Shown here in pieces: positions 6,188-12,417 of a DNA stretch of 20,066 nt (its first letter is position 1; each line of letters begins with the position of its first letter). A program made the position numbers and the translations under genes. The notes beneath the pieces are model-generated. The model was not told the DNA's origin and searched no databases. It saw nothing but the letters and a program-made list of their open reading frames with translations. This DNA is from DAOTVD01 sp034437075 (lineage in GTDB: Bacteria > Chloroflexota > Anaerolineae > Aggregatilineales > J027): contig DAOTVD010000274.1 of NCBI GenBank assembly GCA_034437075.1, positions 1-20,066 on the forward strand. The letters run 5' to 3'.

Positions 6188-6796
6188 ATGTTGGCCTTTT
6201 TGGTGCAGGGGGCGGGCTTCGGTTTTGCGGCGGGGTCGATCCCCGGCGCGTTGCATACCTTTCTCATCAGTCAGACACTCGCGCAGGGCTGGCGCGGTAG
6301 CTACCTGATTCCCTTTTCGCCCTTGCTGACCGACGCCCCCATCATTTTGCTGATGGTGTTGGTGTTGGGCGGTTTGCCCGCGTGGGTCATCAGCGGCTTG
6401 CAGATCGTGGGCGGGCTCTATATTTTGCATCTGGCGCGGGTGGCCTGGGGCCAAGCGCGCGGGCCAATCCTAGAAAATGTGCCGCCTGCTGGGCGCACCA
6501 CGCTCTGGCGCGCGATGGTCGTCAACTGGCTGAATCCCGCGCCGTATATCTTTTGGGGGGCCGTCACCGGGCCGTTGTTGGTCGAAGCCCTGGATGAATC
6601 GCTCTGGCATGGCGCGCTGTTTTTGGGCGGGTTTTATGGCGTCTTCATCGGGATTATGGTGCTGGTGGCGCTGGTGTTTCATCGCCTGCGCGCGCTGGGC
6701 GAGCGCCTGGTGCGCGGGATGTTGCGCGTTTCGGCGGCGCTACTCGTCTTTCTCGGCATCACCTTTTTGCTGAGCGGCGCGGGCGTGCTGGGCTAG
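6188..6796 (+). CDS. LysE/RhtB family exporter
   Basis: The 202-residue inner-membrane protein has about six hydrophobic helices. It begins FLVQGAGFGFAAGSIPGALHTFLI; the early Gly-Ser-Ile-Pro-Gly matches the family's conserved Gly-Pro in helix 1. GSYLIPFSPLLTDAPIILLMVLVL is the typical second helix, and VNWLNPAPYIFWGAVTGPLL carries the conserved N-P after the central loop. The family exports amino acids and related small molecules using the proton gradient; the substrate here is unknown. The gene starts four bases after the hemoglobin stop, with AGGATTAGG before its ATG, and closes the operon begun at 5285. The link between a globin and an exporter is not explained by known pathways and may simply reflect co-expression. 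Confidence 0.85.
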   Translation: MLAFLVQGAGFGFAAGSIPGALHTFLISQTLAQGWRGSYLIPFSPLLTDAPIILLMVLVLGGLPAWVISGLQIVGGLYILHLARVAWGQARGPILENVPPAGRTTLWRAMVVNWLNPAPYIFWGAVTGPLLVEALDESLWHGALFLGGFYGVFIGIMVLVALVFHRLRALGERLVRGMLRVSAALLVFLGITFLLSGAGVLG

Positions 6797-6894
6797 GGGG
6801 CTATCAGCGCGTGACATTGGTTGGGGCAATGGGGGACAATTTGTGTTAAATTTCCTTTATTGACCCTGCTGGGGATGAAAAGGATGCGTTTCGC

Positions 6895-8037
6895 ATGTTA
6901 GATTCGACATTTCGCCTGGGGAAGGTTTTGGGCATTGAGGTCGGCATTAACATCAGCCTAATCTTTGTGGCGGTCTTGCTGCTGTTGACCTTCGGCGGGA
7001 GCGACAACGCCTATTTTCCGTCGCGTTTCCCCGATTTAGCCGCGCCGATCATCTGGACGCTGAGCATCGTCATGGCGCTGGGCTTTTTCGGCTCGATTCT
7101 GTGGCACGAATTCGCCCATTCGCTGATGGCGCTGTATTACGGCATTCCGGTCGCGCGGATCGTGCTATTTATCTTCGGCGGTATCGCGGAAATTGAAGAA
7201 GAAGCGCGCAACGCTGCTCAAGAATTTTGGATTACGCTGGTCGGCCCGCTGAGTAGCGCGCTGCTGGGTGGGCTGTGCTTTGTGGGGGCTATCCTGCTGG
7301 GCTGGGGCACGCCCGTCGGCGCGATGTTCGGCTGGCTGGGGCAGATCAATATCGCGCTGGCCCTGTTTAACATGATCCCGGCCTTCCCGCTGGATGGCGG
7401 GCGCGTCTTGCGCGCGGTGCTGTGGTGGGGCACGCGCGATTACCTGCGCGCCACCACGATTGCCGTCGGCGGCGGCAAACTGTTCGCGGTCGGGTTCATT
7501 CTGCTGGGCCTGTTAGATTTCTTGAACACGGGCGATCTATTCAGCAGTTTGTGGCTGGGCTTCATCGGCTGGTTTTTGTGGCATTTCTCGCGCGGGCAAA
7601 TGGCCTTTTCGCGCTTGCAGCACGCCCTACGCGGCATCTCCGTGGGGCATGCCTTGCGCAAGCATATCAAACTCGACCCCGATTGGTCGATCATCTACGC
7701 CCTGGACGTGATGTCCATCCAGGGGCCGACGCGCGTGGCCAGCGTGGTCTATAATAACCAGACGGTGGGCATTTTCGCGCTAGATGCCGCGCTGCACGTC
7801 CCGCGCCTGAACTGGGGCCAAACCCGCGTGCGCGATCTGATGCGCTCGGTGGTGGGCGTGCCCAGCCTGCATCCGGACACCGACGTGCTCAATGCGTTGC
7901 GCCGCATGGAGCGTGACGACATCGACTATATGCTGGTGGATGATGGCCGCGAGACGCTAGGCGTCATCGGGCGCGGCGAGTTGCTGCGCCTGGCCGAACA
8001 GCAGCAACGCACCCAGCAACTCGTACCGGGGGCCTGA
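6895..8037 (+). CDS. Site-2-protease-type M50 metalloprotease with CBS domains
   Basis: The 380-residue membrane zinc protease should cut substrates inside or next to the membrane. HEFAH (71-75) provides two zinc-binding His and the catalytic Glu. NMIPAFPLDGGR (159-170) gives the third zinc ligand, Asp167. At least four hydrophobic helices surround these motifs. From about residue 240 the protein is soluble and looks like a pair of CBS domains (VGHALRKHIKL..., then VRDLMRSVVGVPSLHPDTDVLNALRRM), which in other M50 proteases bind adenosyl nucleotides and tune activity. This is the SpoIVFB/Rip3-like branch. The ATG lies nine bases after AAAAGGA; an alternative ATG at 6884 is out of frame. No obvious membrane-bound anti-sigma substrate is next to it. 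Confidence 0.93.
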   Translation: MLDSTFRLGKVLGIEVGINISLIFVAVLLLLTFGGSDNAYFPSRFPDLAAPIIWTLSIVMALGFFGSILWHEFAHSLMALYYGIPVARIVLFIFGGIAEIEEEARNAAQEFWITLVGPLSSALLGGLCFVGAILLGWGTPVGAMFGWLGQINIALALFNMIPAFPLDGGRVLRAVLWWGTRDYLRATTIAVGGGKLFAVGFILLGLLDFLNTGDLFSSLWLGFIGWFLWHFSRGQMAFSRLQHALRGISVGHALRKHIKLDPDWSIIYALDVMSIQGPTRVASVVYNNQTVGIFALDAALHVPRLNWGQTRVRDLMRSVVGVPSLHPDTDVLNALRRMERDDIDYMLVDDGRETLGVIGRGELLRLAEQQQRTQQLVPGA

Positions 8038-8063
8038 ACAGAACCATAAAAAGGGGGGGTATC

Positions 8064-8657
8064 ATGAGTTTAAGCTACGAAGATAAATTGATCCTATACA
8101 CCCACGCGCTACTCGCGGCGGTGCAAGCCGTGCCCGAACAACTTGAATACACCTACGAGGCCGACCCCGAGGCCGTGAAATTGCCCTGGCACGAACAAAG
8201 CTACTTTTCGCGGGATGATCTGCTGGGGATTGTGACGGACTGGCTGGCCCGCGCGCCCGAGGCCGAGCGCGAGAGCCTGCAAGCGGATTTATACGGCCTG
8301 GGCGAAAAGCTCATCGATGGCGCGGTGAAGGCGCTCGCCCAGGGCGTTACCATGGCCAAACAAGACCGCTATCACTCGGACGAGGCGCTCTGGCATGCAT
8401 ATTATGCCTGGTGGCGTGAGGTGCTCGGCGCGTATAATCACCTGGCGCGGGAATTTGACGACCCGCACAGCCCCGCCGGGCAACGCTACCGCGAGACGCT
8501 CAACGCGCTGGCTTATAGCGCGCGCATTTTGGCCTTGCACCAGACCCTGCCCACGTTCCACGCTTTGCCCGACCCCATCAAGACGCGCTTGCCGCATCTG
8601 GCGCGCTCGCTCGCCTACGAATGGTCGCAGGCGATCACCAATCATAGCCGCCGCTAA
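8064..8657 (+). CDS. Helical soluble protein of unknown function
   Basis: The 197-residue product was not recognised. It appears almost wholly alpha-helical and cytoplasmic, with no signal peptide or membrane span. It is rich in Ala, Leu, Tyr and Trp: WLARAPEAERESLQADLYGL in the first half, ALWHAYYAWWREVLGAYNHL in the middle and HLARSLAYEWSQAITNHSRR at the end. No catalytic motif stands out. The start is well placed, with an AAAAAGGGGGGG tract ending four bases before the ATG. It lies 26 bases after the M50 protease gene and 18 bases before the dihydrouridine synthase, all on one strand, so the three may be one transcript. Confidence 0.8.
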   Translation: MSLSYEDKLILYTHALLAAVQAVPEQLEYTYEADPEAVKLPWHEQSYFSRDDLLGIVTDWLARAPEAERESLQADLYGLGEKLIDGAVKALAQGVTMAKQDRYHSDEALWHAYYAWWREVLGAYNHLAREFDDPHSPAGQRYRETLNALAYSARILALHQTLPTFHALPDPIKTRLPHLARSLAYEWSQAITNHSRR

Positions 8658-8675
8658 TTTTCAGGAGGTTTTTGC

Positions 8676-9695
8676 ATGCTCGCGACGCCGCCCCGCACGG
8701 ATTATCTGACGCCGTTCAGGATCGGTGATGTGCCCATTGACCCGCCCATTGTCCTCGCGCCCATGTCGCAAGTGACCACCCACGCCTATCGGGTGCTGTG
8801 CAAGCGCCTGGGCGGCCTGGGGCTGGTCGTCACGGAATTGGTCAGCAGCCAGGCGCTTCAGTATCGCAACGAGCGCACCCAAAACATGCTGCATTGGACG
8901 GACGAAGAACGCCCGCTGAGTGTGCAACTGTTTGGCAACGACCCCGCGATTATGGCCGAGGCGGCGCGCTTTGTGGTGGGCGACATCGGCGCGGAGATTG
9001 TCGATATTAACATGGGTTGTTGGGTGCCCAAGGTGGCCGGCAAAGGCGCGGGGGCGGCCCTCTTGCGCGATGTGTGCACCGCCACGGCGGTAGTGGATGC
9101 GGTGGTGCGCGCGGTGCCCGTCCCCGTGACGGTGAAAGTGCGCGCGGGCTTTGATATGGGCGTAGTCACTGCGATAGATTTTGCGCGCGCTGCCGAAAAT
9201 GCCGGGGTGAAGATGATCGCCGTGCACGGGCGCTTCGCCGCACAGGGCTTCGGCGGCGAGGCGGACTGGTCGATTATCCGGGATGTGAAAGAGGCCGTCA
9301 GCATCCCCGTGCTGGGCAATGGCGACATCGAAACGCCCGCCGATGCCGCGCGTATGTTGGCTGAAACGGGTGTGGATGGCGTCATGATCGGGCGGGCGGC
9401 CATGGGTAATCCCTGGATTTTCCGCGAGATCGAACATTATTTGCGCACCGGGGAAGAACTGCCCGCCCCCACGCCCGCCGAGCGGGTGGCCAAAGCGCTA
9501 GAACACGCGCGCTTCTCTGTGCAGACCTCGCGTTTTGGCGAACTGCACACCAGTCGCCGCATGCGTAGCGAATTGCCGCGCTATCTGAACGGCATCCCCG
9601 GCAAGCGCGCGGCCAATGAAGCGCTCAAGCGGGCCGAAAGCCTAGCCGAGATCGAGATGATCTTGCATGGCCTGCTGGCCCGCTGCGCGGAATGA
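8676..9695 (+). CDS. dusB: tRNA-dihydrouridine synthase
   Basis: This FMN enzyme reduces uridines in the tRNA D-loop to dihydrouridine using NAD(P)H. The 339-residue length is normal. PPIVLAPMSQVTTHAYRVLC (24-43) is the family's opening flavin strand. ELVSSQAL and SVQLFGNDP follow. DINMGCWVPKVAGKGAGAALL (110-130) contains the catalytic Cys115. VKVRAGF, IAVHGRFAAQGFGGEADW, VLGNGDIETPADA and DGVMIGRAAMGNPW complete the TIM barrel and phosphate site, and the last 80 residues form the tRNA-binding helical domain. The layout fits the DusB/NifR3 branch, so the symbol is likely but not certain. The residue after the catalytic Cys is Trp116, where Pro (GCP) is usual. AGGAGG lies 8 bases before the ATG. 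Confidence 0.93.
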   Translation: MLATPPRTDYLTPFRIGDVPIDPPIVLAPMSQVTTHAYRVLCKRLGGLGLVVTELVSSQALQYRNERTQNMLHWTDEERPLSVQLFGNDPAIMAEAARFVVGDIGAEIVDINMGCWVPKVAGKGAGAALLRDVCTATAVVDAVVRAVPVPVTVKVRAGFDMGVVTAIDFARAAENAGVKMIAVHGRFAAQGFGGEADWSIIRDVKEAVSIPVLGNGDIETPADAARMLAETGVDGVMIGRAAMGNPWIFREIEHYLRTGEELPAPTPAERVAKALEHARFSVQTSRFGELHTSRRMRSELPRYLNGIPGKRAANEALKRAESLAEIEMILHGLLARCAE

Positions 9696-9697
9696 GA

Positions 9698-10426
9698 CTA
9701 GGCGCGTTCTAAGAGGAACACGTTGGTACTGTTGGGCTGCGCGGCCACGTGCGCGCCGATTTCCCCCTGGAATTGTCGCGCGAATTCGCCCAGCGAATAG
9801 GCCGCCGTCAGGCACCAATCCGGGCTGACGACCCGTTCCATATCCGCGATGCTGCGTCCGTAAAACGGCACGCCCAGGCGATCTTCGGCCAGCGCGAACA
9901 GGCGCGGGTCAGCATCCGAGCGCAGGTTATTGGCGACGACGCGCTGCACGCCCACCTGCGCAAATTGTGCCATCAGGTTACGCAGGGCGGTATCCGGCAC
10001 GAAATGAAACAAGCCGGTCGCGATGACATTCTCTACACCGCGTAGGGCGCTGAAATCGCCATCGCGCACATCGAATTGCAAGACGTTATACCCGGCGCGC
10101 TCGGCTTCCGCCACGACCTCGGGATGACCATCGGTGAAATAGGCCACATCTTCGGGCGCGGGGCTGAAGGGGTGCGGGCGCCCACCACCCAAGATAGCCA
10201 CATTTTGCAGCTTCCAAATCTGAATGGCGGTGCGGGCGATGAGCGTTTGGGCCACGTAAAAGGCATCAAAATAGCCGTAAGCGGCCTGAAAATCGTGGGC
10301 GAAATCGCGCGCGGGTTGCGGAATATCGGCCACAAGCTCGGATGGCCACTCTGGGGCGCAATCGGGGGCGTGGGCGTGCACCCATTTATGCACCATATAA
10401 ACGGATAACAGATCAGTGCGAATCAT
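9698..10426 (-). CDS. Methyltransferase-like protein (Rossmann fold)
   Basis: The 242-residue product shows the order of a class I SAM-dependent methyltransferase, but with unusual motifs. A helical N-terminus (to about 65) precedes LQNVAILGGGRPHPF (motif I position, without the usual GxGxG), then YFTDGHPEVV (acidic end of the second strand), VLQFDVRDGDF (third) and VIATGLFHFVPDTALRNLM (motif IV and helix), then VQRVVANNL. The substrate is unknown, and a catalytically divergent member is possible. GGAGG lies nine bases before ATG 10426. This start lies inside the end of the upstream STAS-like gene, a 14-base overlap that suggests coupled translation. The gene converges with dusB with a two-base gap, leaving no room for a separate terminator. 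Confidence 0.65.
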   Translation of the reverse strand: MIRTDLLSVYMVHKWVHAHAPDCAPEWPSELVADIPQPARDFAHDFQAAYGYFDAFYVAQTLIARTAIQIWKLQNVAILGGGRPHPFSPAPEDVAYFTDGHPEVVAEAERAGYNVLQFDVRDGDFSALRGVENVIATGLFHFVPDTALRNLMAQFAQVGVQRVVANNLRSDADPRLFALAEDRLGVPFYGRSIADMERVVSPDWCLTAAYSLGEFARQFQGEIGAHVAAQPNSTNVFLLERA

Positions 10427-10790
10427 AGTTTATTTCCTCCGTAACACGCTCTTGTAGGAATTCGACGGCATCGGCACGAACCTCGAAGAATTTCACCTTA
10501 GTACTGCGTCTGGAAAGCTGGATGACAAATTTCAGGAAGGGGTTGTGCCCCACCAGGGCGAACCATCGCGTGTTTGGATGGTCGAGCAGGCGATTGAGCG
10601 AAGCCAGCTTCAAGATATTGGCGGGCCAAGAGGTGGATGCGTGCATGTCGATGAGAAAGTAAACGGGGTTGTTATCCGCCGCCGGAAGGCAAAATGCTAT
10701 CACAGCGTCCAGGTCATCAACCGAGACCGGGCCGCTATAGTCGGCGGAGATGAGGTGTGGTTCTTGGATCCAATAGACGTCGTAAGCCAT
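10413..10790 (-). CDS. STAS/SpoIIAA-like protein
   Basis: The 125-residue product resembles the SpoIIAA-like STAS/SEC14 fold. It opens with a strand and turn (DVYWIQEPHLISADYSGPVS), then helix VDDLDAVIAFCL, strand VYFLIDMHAS, helix with NILKLASLNRLL, strand TRWFALVGHNPF, and helix FVIQLSRRS followed by KVKFFEVRADAVEFLQER. Proteins of this kind often sense or regulate through binding partners rather than catalysis. The IDMHAS turn lies where phosphorylatable Ser occurs in anti-anti-sigma factors, but its assignment as a switch is inference. The ribosome site is weak (GGGAT). It is the first gene of a two-gene unit with the methyltransferase-like gene. Confidence 0.65.
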   Translation of the reverse strand: MAYDVYWIQEPHLISADYSGPVSVDDLDAVIAFCLPAADNNPVYFLIDMHASTSWPANILKLASLNRLLDHPNTRWFALVGHNPFLKFVIQLSRRSTKVKFFEVRADAVEFLQERVTEEINYDSH

Positions 10791-10856
10791 CAGTGCGTAA
10801 TCCCTATCGTAAACTCTAGCTCAAGAGTACAGGGTTTACGTAAGAAAGGATACATT

Positions 10857-10899
10857 TACAATTGTACTAAAATAAATCCACGTGGGTATAATTGCACTA
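10857..10899 (+). repeat. Pair of 13-base direct repeats 30 bases apart
   Basis: TACAATTGTACTA (10857-10869) and TATAATTGCACTA (10887-10899) match at 11 of 13 positions with a start-to-start distance of exactly 30 bases. The first contains the perfect palindrome TACAATTGTA; the second includes a TATAAT. They lie 67-109 bases upstream of the STAS-like gene on the minus strand, where a regulator could bind. Confidence 0.4.
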
Positions 10900-10998
10900 T
10901 TTTAATGAATAATTCAGGCTTTTTGGGTATAAAGTACTACGGAGAGTAAACCGAAAACAAAGCAGCCGTATCCCTTCAGTGCTTCGTGCATTAGGTTG

Positions 10999-11026
10999 TT
11001 AACAAGGGGTTTCAGCCCCTTGTTAA
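10999..11026. repeat. Hairpin repeat with TTCAGCCCC centre
   Basis: TTAACAAGGGG (10999-11009) pairs perfectly with CCCCTTGTTAA (11016-11026) around a six-base loop TTTCAG. It shares the GGG..TTTCAGCCC centre with the hairpins at 4844 and 5041. No T-run follows on either strand, so a dispersed repeat is likelier than a terminator. Confidence 0.55.
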
Positions 11027-11078
11027 AGAAGTATGGTAACTGCTCAGGCTATGCCAATTCTTCCCCCTCACCCCCTTA

Positions 11079-11253
11079 GGCTTTTCCAAGTATTTAACTA
11101 TGCCGCTTGCTTTTGTCGAAAAGGATACCGTCTTGATTTTACCCCCCTCTAGCTCCCCCCGAATTCAGGGGGAGAACTTACTCGTGCGCATAATAGCCCC
11201 TCCCTGAATTCGGGGAGGGGCTGGGGAGGGGTAATTATTTTTCTGGAAAAGCC
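11079..11253 (+). mobile_element. MITE-like element, copy 2 (175 bp, non-coding)
   Basis: It has the same ends (GGCTTTTCCA / TGGAAAAGCC), orientation and length as 4666-4840, with two substitutions, one of which breaks the central GAATTC palindrome (a G to A change). It is flanked by a perfect TTA duplication (11076-11078 and 11254-11256). The right-hand TTA is, on the minus strand, the TAA stop codon of the adjacent peroxiredoxin-like gene. Confidence 0.87.
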
Positions 11254-11736
11254 TTAGAAGCGTAAATTCAGGCCGCGCACATGTTCGCTGAGCAAGCGCG
11301 CTTCTTGGCGCCAGCCCCAAAAATCCATCAGGCTACGGATGTAGGTGACGGTGGCATCGGTGGCCACGACCACAAAGCCCGAGCGCGCGGTGGGGTTGAA
11401 AACTTTTTGCAGCTTATATTGCTGGTACAGGCTGAAATCGGGGTCGGCCAGCACGGGGCCAGTATGGCCAATCTGTCGGGCGAAGGTAGCGGCCAGGGCT
11501 TTATCCCCCTGCACAACGAACACGAGTTGCGCATTTTCGGTCAGGAAGCTATCTGCCCGGCGGGCCAGGTACGTCCCGAATTGTTGCATGGCGGGGTCTT
11601 GGGGGGCGGCCATAAAGCATAAAACCGTGTGGTGATGGTTCCAGGCATCGGATAATTGGAAGGGGGTGTCGTGTTGGTCGGGCAGGGTGAAGTCGGTGGC
11701 AAGTTGGCGTAGTTCAAGGGTTTTGGCGATGGCCAT
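11254..11736 (-). CDS. Peroxiredoxin-family protein lacking the active-site cysteines
   Basis: The 160-residue product has the AhpC/TSA (redoxin) fold: LATDFTLPDQHDTPFQLSDA at the start, VLADPDFSLYQQYKLQKVF in the middle and TYIRSLMDFWGWRQEA near the end. It aligns without gaps around the active site with its neighbour at 11768-12247. There the neighbour's FFVRTYACYAC reads FMAAPQDPAM here, so both cysteines of CxxC are gone (Asp47 and Met50 stand in their places). The one cysteine left, Cys40, lies inside the core strand. It therefore should not reduce peroxide by the usual thiol mechanism, and a binding, regulatory or partner role is more likely. AAGGAT precedes ATG 11736. It lies 31 bases after its paralog, surely one transcript. 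Its stop codon is part of the MITE target duplication. Confidence 0.85.
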   Translation of the reverse strand: MAIAKTLELRQLATDFTLPDQHDTPFQLSDAWNHHHTVLCFMAAPQDPAMQQFGTYLARRADSFLTENAQLVFVVQGDKALAATFARQIGHTGPVLADPDFSLYQQYKLQKVFNPTARSGFVVVATDATVTYIRSLMDFWGWRQEARLLSEHVRGLNLRF

Positions 11737-11767
11737 GCGGGTTATCCTTATCGTGTTGTCGGGTTAT

Positions 11768-12247
11768 TTACGCGGCGGGTGATTGTTTGTCTTCCAGATG
11801 CGCGATGAGGTCTTGGCTTTCGGTGCGCCAGCCCCAGGGGTTTACAGCGCTGCGGATATAGCGCACAGTGCCGGATTTATCGACCACGACCGAGGCCGTG
11901 CGGGTAGAAAACAGGAAGACTTTATCCAGCCCGAATTGCTCGTAGATGCGGTGGTTGGGGTCGGCCAAAACAGGAAAGGGCGTATCGCAGATATCCGCAT
12001 AGCCTTGGACGGCGATCTCATCGCCATTCAGGATGACCAACACTTCGCCATCTTGGGCCTGGATGCGCTCGTAGAGCCGCGCGAGTTGGCGCACGTGTTC
12101 GCGGCAGGCATAGCAGGCGTAGGTACGCACAAAAAACAGGATGAGGTTTTTCTGGCCAGCGTAATCGGCCAACTGAATCGTCTGGCCGTGTTGATCTTTA
12201 AGGGCGAAGTCTGGGGCAGCTTGGCCCAACAATGCTTCTGGTTTCAT
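11768..12247 (-). CDS. Peroxiredoxin / thiol-disulfide redoxin (AhpC/TSA family)
   Basis: From ATG 12247 the product is 159 residues and matches its neighbour's length. The open frame extends to a TTG at 12304, but that extension is polar, does not resemble the family, and its GAGG abuts the TTG, so the inner ATG is preferred; its own ribosome site (GGAAAC) is weak. APDFALKDQHGQTIQLADY is the usual N-terminal phrase. CYAC (45-48) in LFFVRTYACYACREH is a redox-active Cys-x-x-Cys. FPVLADPNHRIYEQFGLDKV and the strand ending VRYIRSAVNPWGWR complete the fold. CxxC at this site fits either a peroxiredoxin of the AhpC-TSA_2 / PRX-like kind or a thioredoxin-like reductant. It is the first gene of a two-gene operon and is read divergently from ilvD. 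Confidence 0.85.
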   Translation of the reverse strand: MKPEALLGQAAPDFALKDQHGQTIQLADYAGQKNLILFFVRTYACYACREHVRQLARLYERIQAQDGEVLVILNGDEIAVQGYADICDTPFPVLADPNHRIYEQFGLDKVFLFSTRTASVVVDKSGTVRYIRSAVNPWGWRTESQDLIAHLEDKQSPAA

Positions 12248-12289
12248 GATGTTTCCATAGGTGCTATGTTTTGAATGGTTATCTTTTTC

Positions 12290-12295
12290 ATTATG
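12290..12295 (-). promoter_or_regulatory. -10-like CATAAT before the peroxiredoxin pair
   Basis: On the minus strand CATAAT ends 42 bases before ATG 12247. Its placement supports the shorter peroxiredoxin start, because transcription beginning just downstream would leave out the TTG at 12304. No clear -35 was seen. Confidence 0.3.
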
Positions 12296-12376
12296 GTGGA
12301 TCAACCTCAGTGGCAGATGAATCCTCGCCCAAAAGCAGGTGAGAATGGTAACTGCCCGTAGCTTGTCACTCTGGGG

Positions 12377-12382
12377 TACAAT
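12377..12382 (+). promoter_or_regulatory. -10-like TACAAT before ilvD
   Basis: TACAAT ends 35 bases before ATG 12418. TTGTCA (12363-12368) is only eight bases upstream, too close for a -35 partner. No leader peptide, attenuator or T-box was seen in the 170 bases between the divergent genes. Confidence 0.35.
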
Positions 12383-12417
12383 CGAGGTACCTATATTCGG
12401 ATCATTAAGGGGGAAAT

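Larger units (their letters stand above)
10791..11253. other. AT-rich, repeat-bearing intergenic region
   Basis: The gap holds no convincing gene. Positions about 10800-10960 are clearly more AT-rich than the surroundings and contain paired 13-base repeats. A hairpin lies at 10999-11026 and MITE copy 2 fills 11079-11253. The sequence just before the MITE, CCCTCACCCCC (11065-11075), resembles the arm of the inverted repeat at 5015. A frame open across 10545-10949 is the antisense shadow of the STAS-like gene running into the gap. Confidence 0.6.

Noticed and set aside
12248..12304. N-terminal extension of the peroxiredoxin from TTG 12304
   Set aside because: The 19 extra residues are polar and unlike the family, and the ATG at 12247 gives the same length as the paralog.
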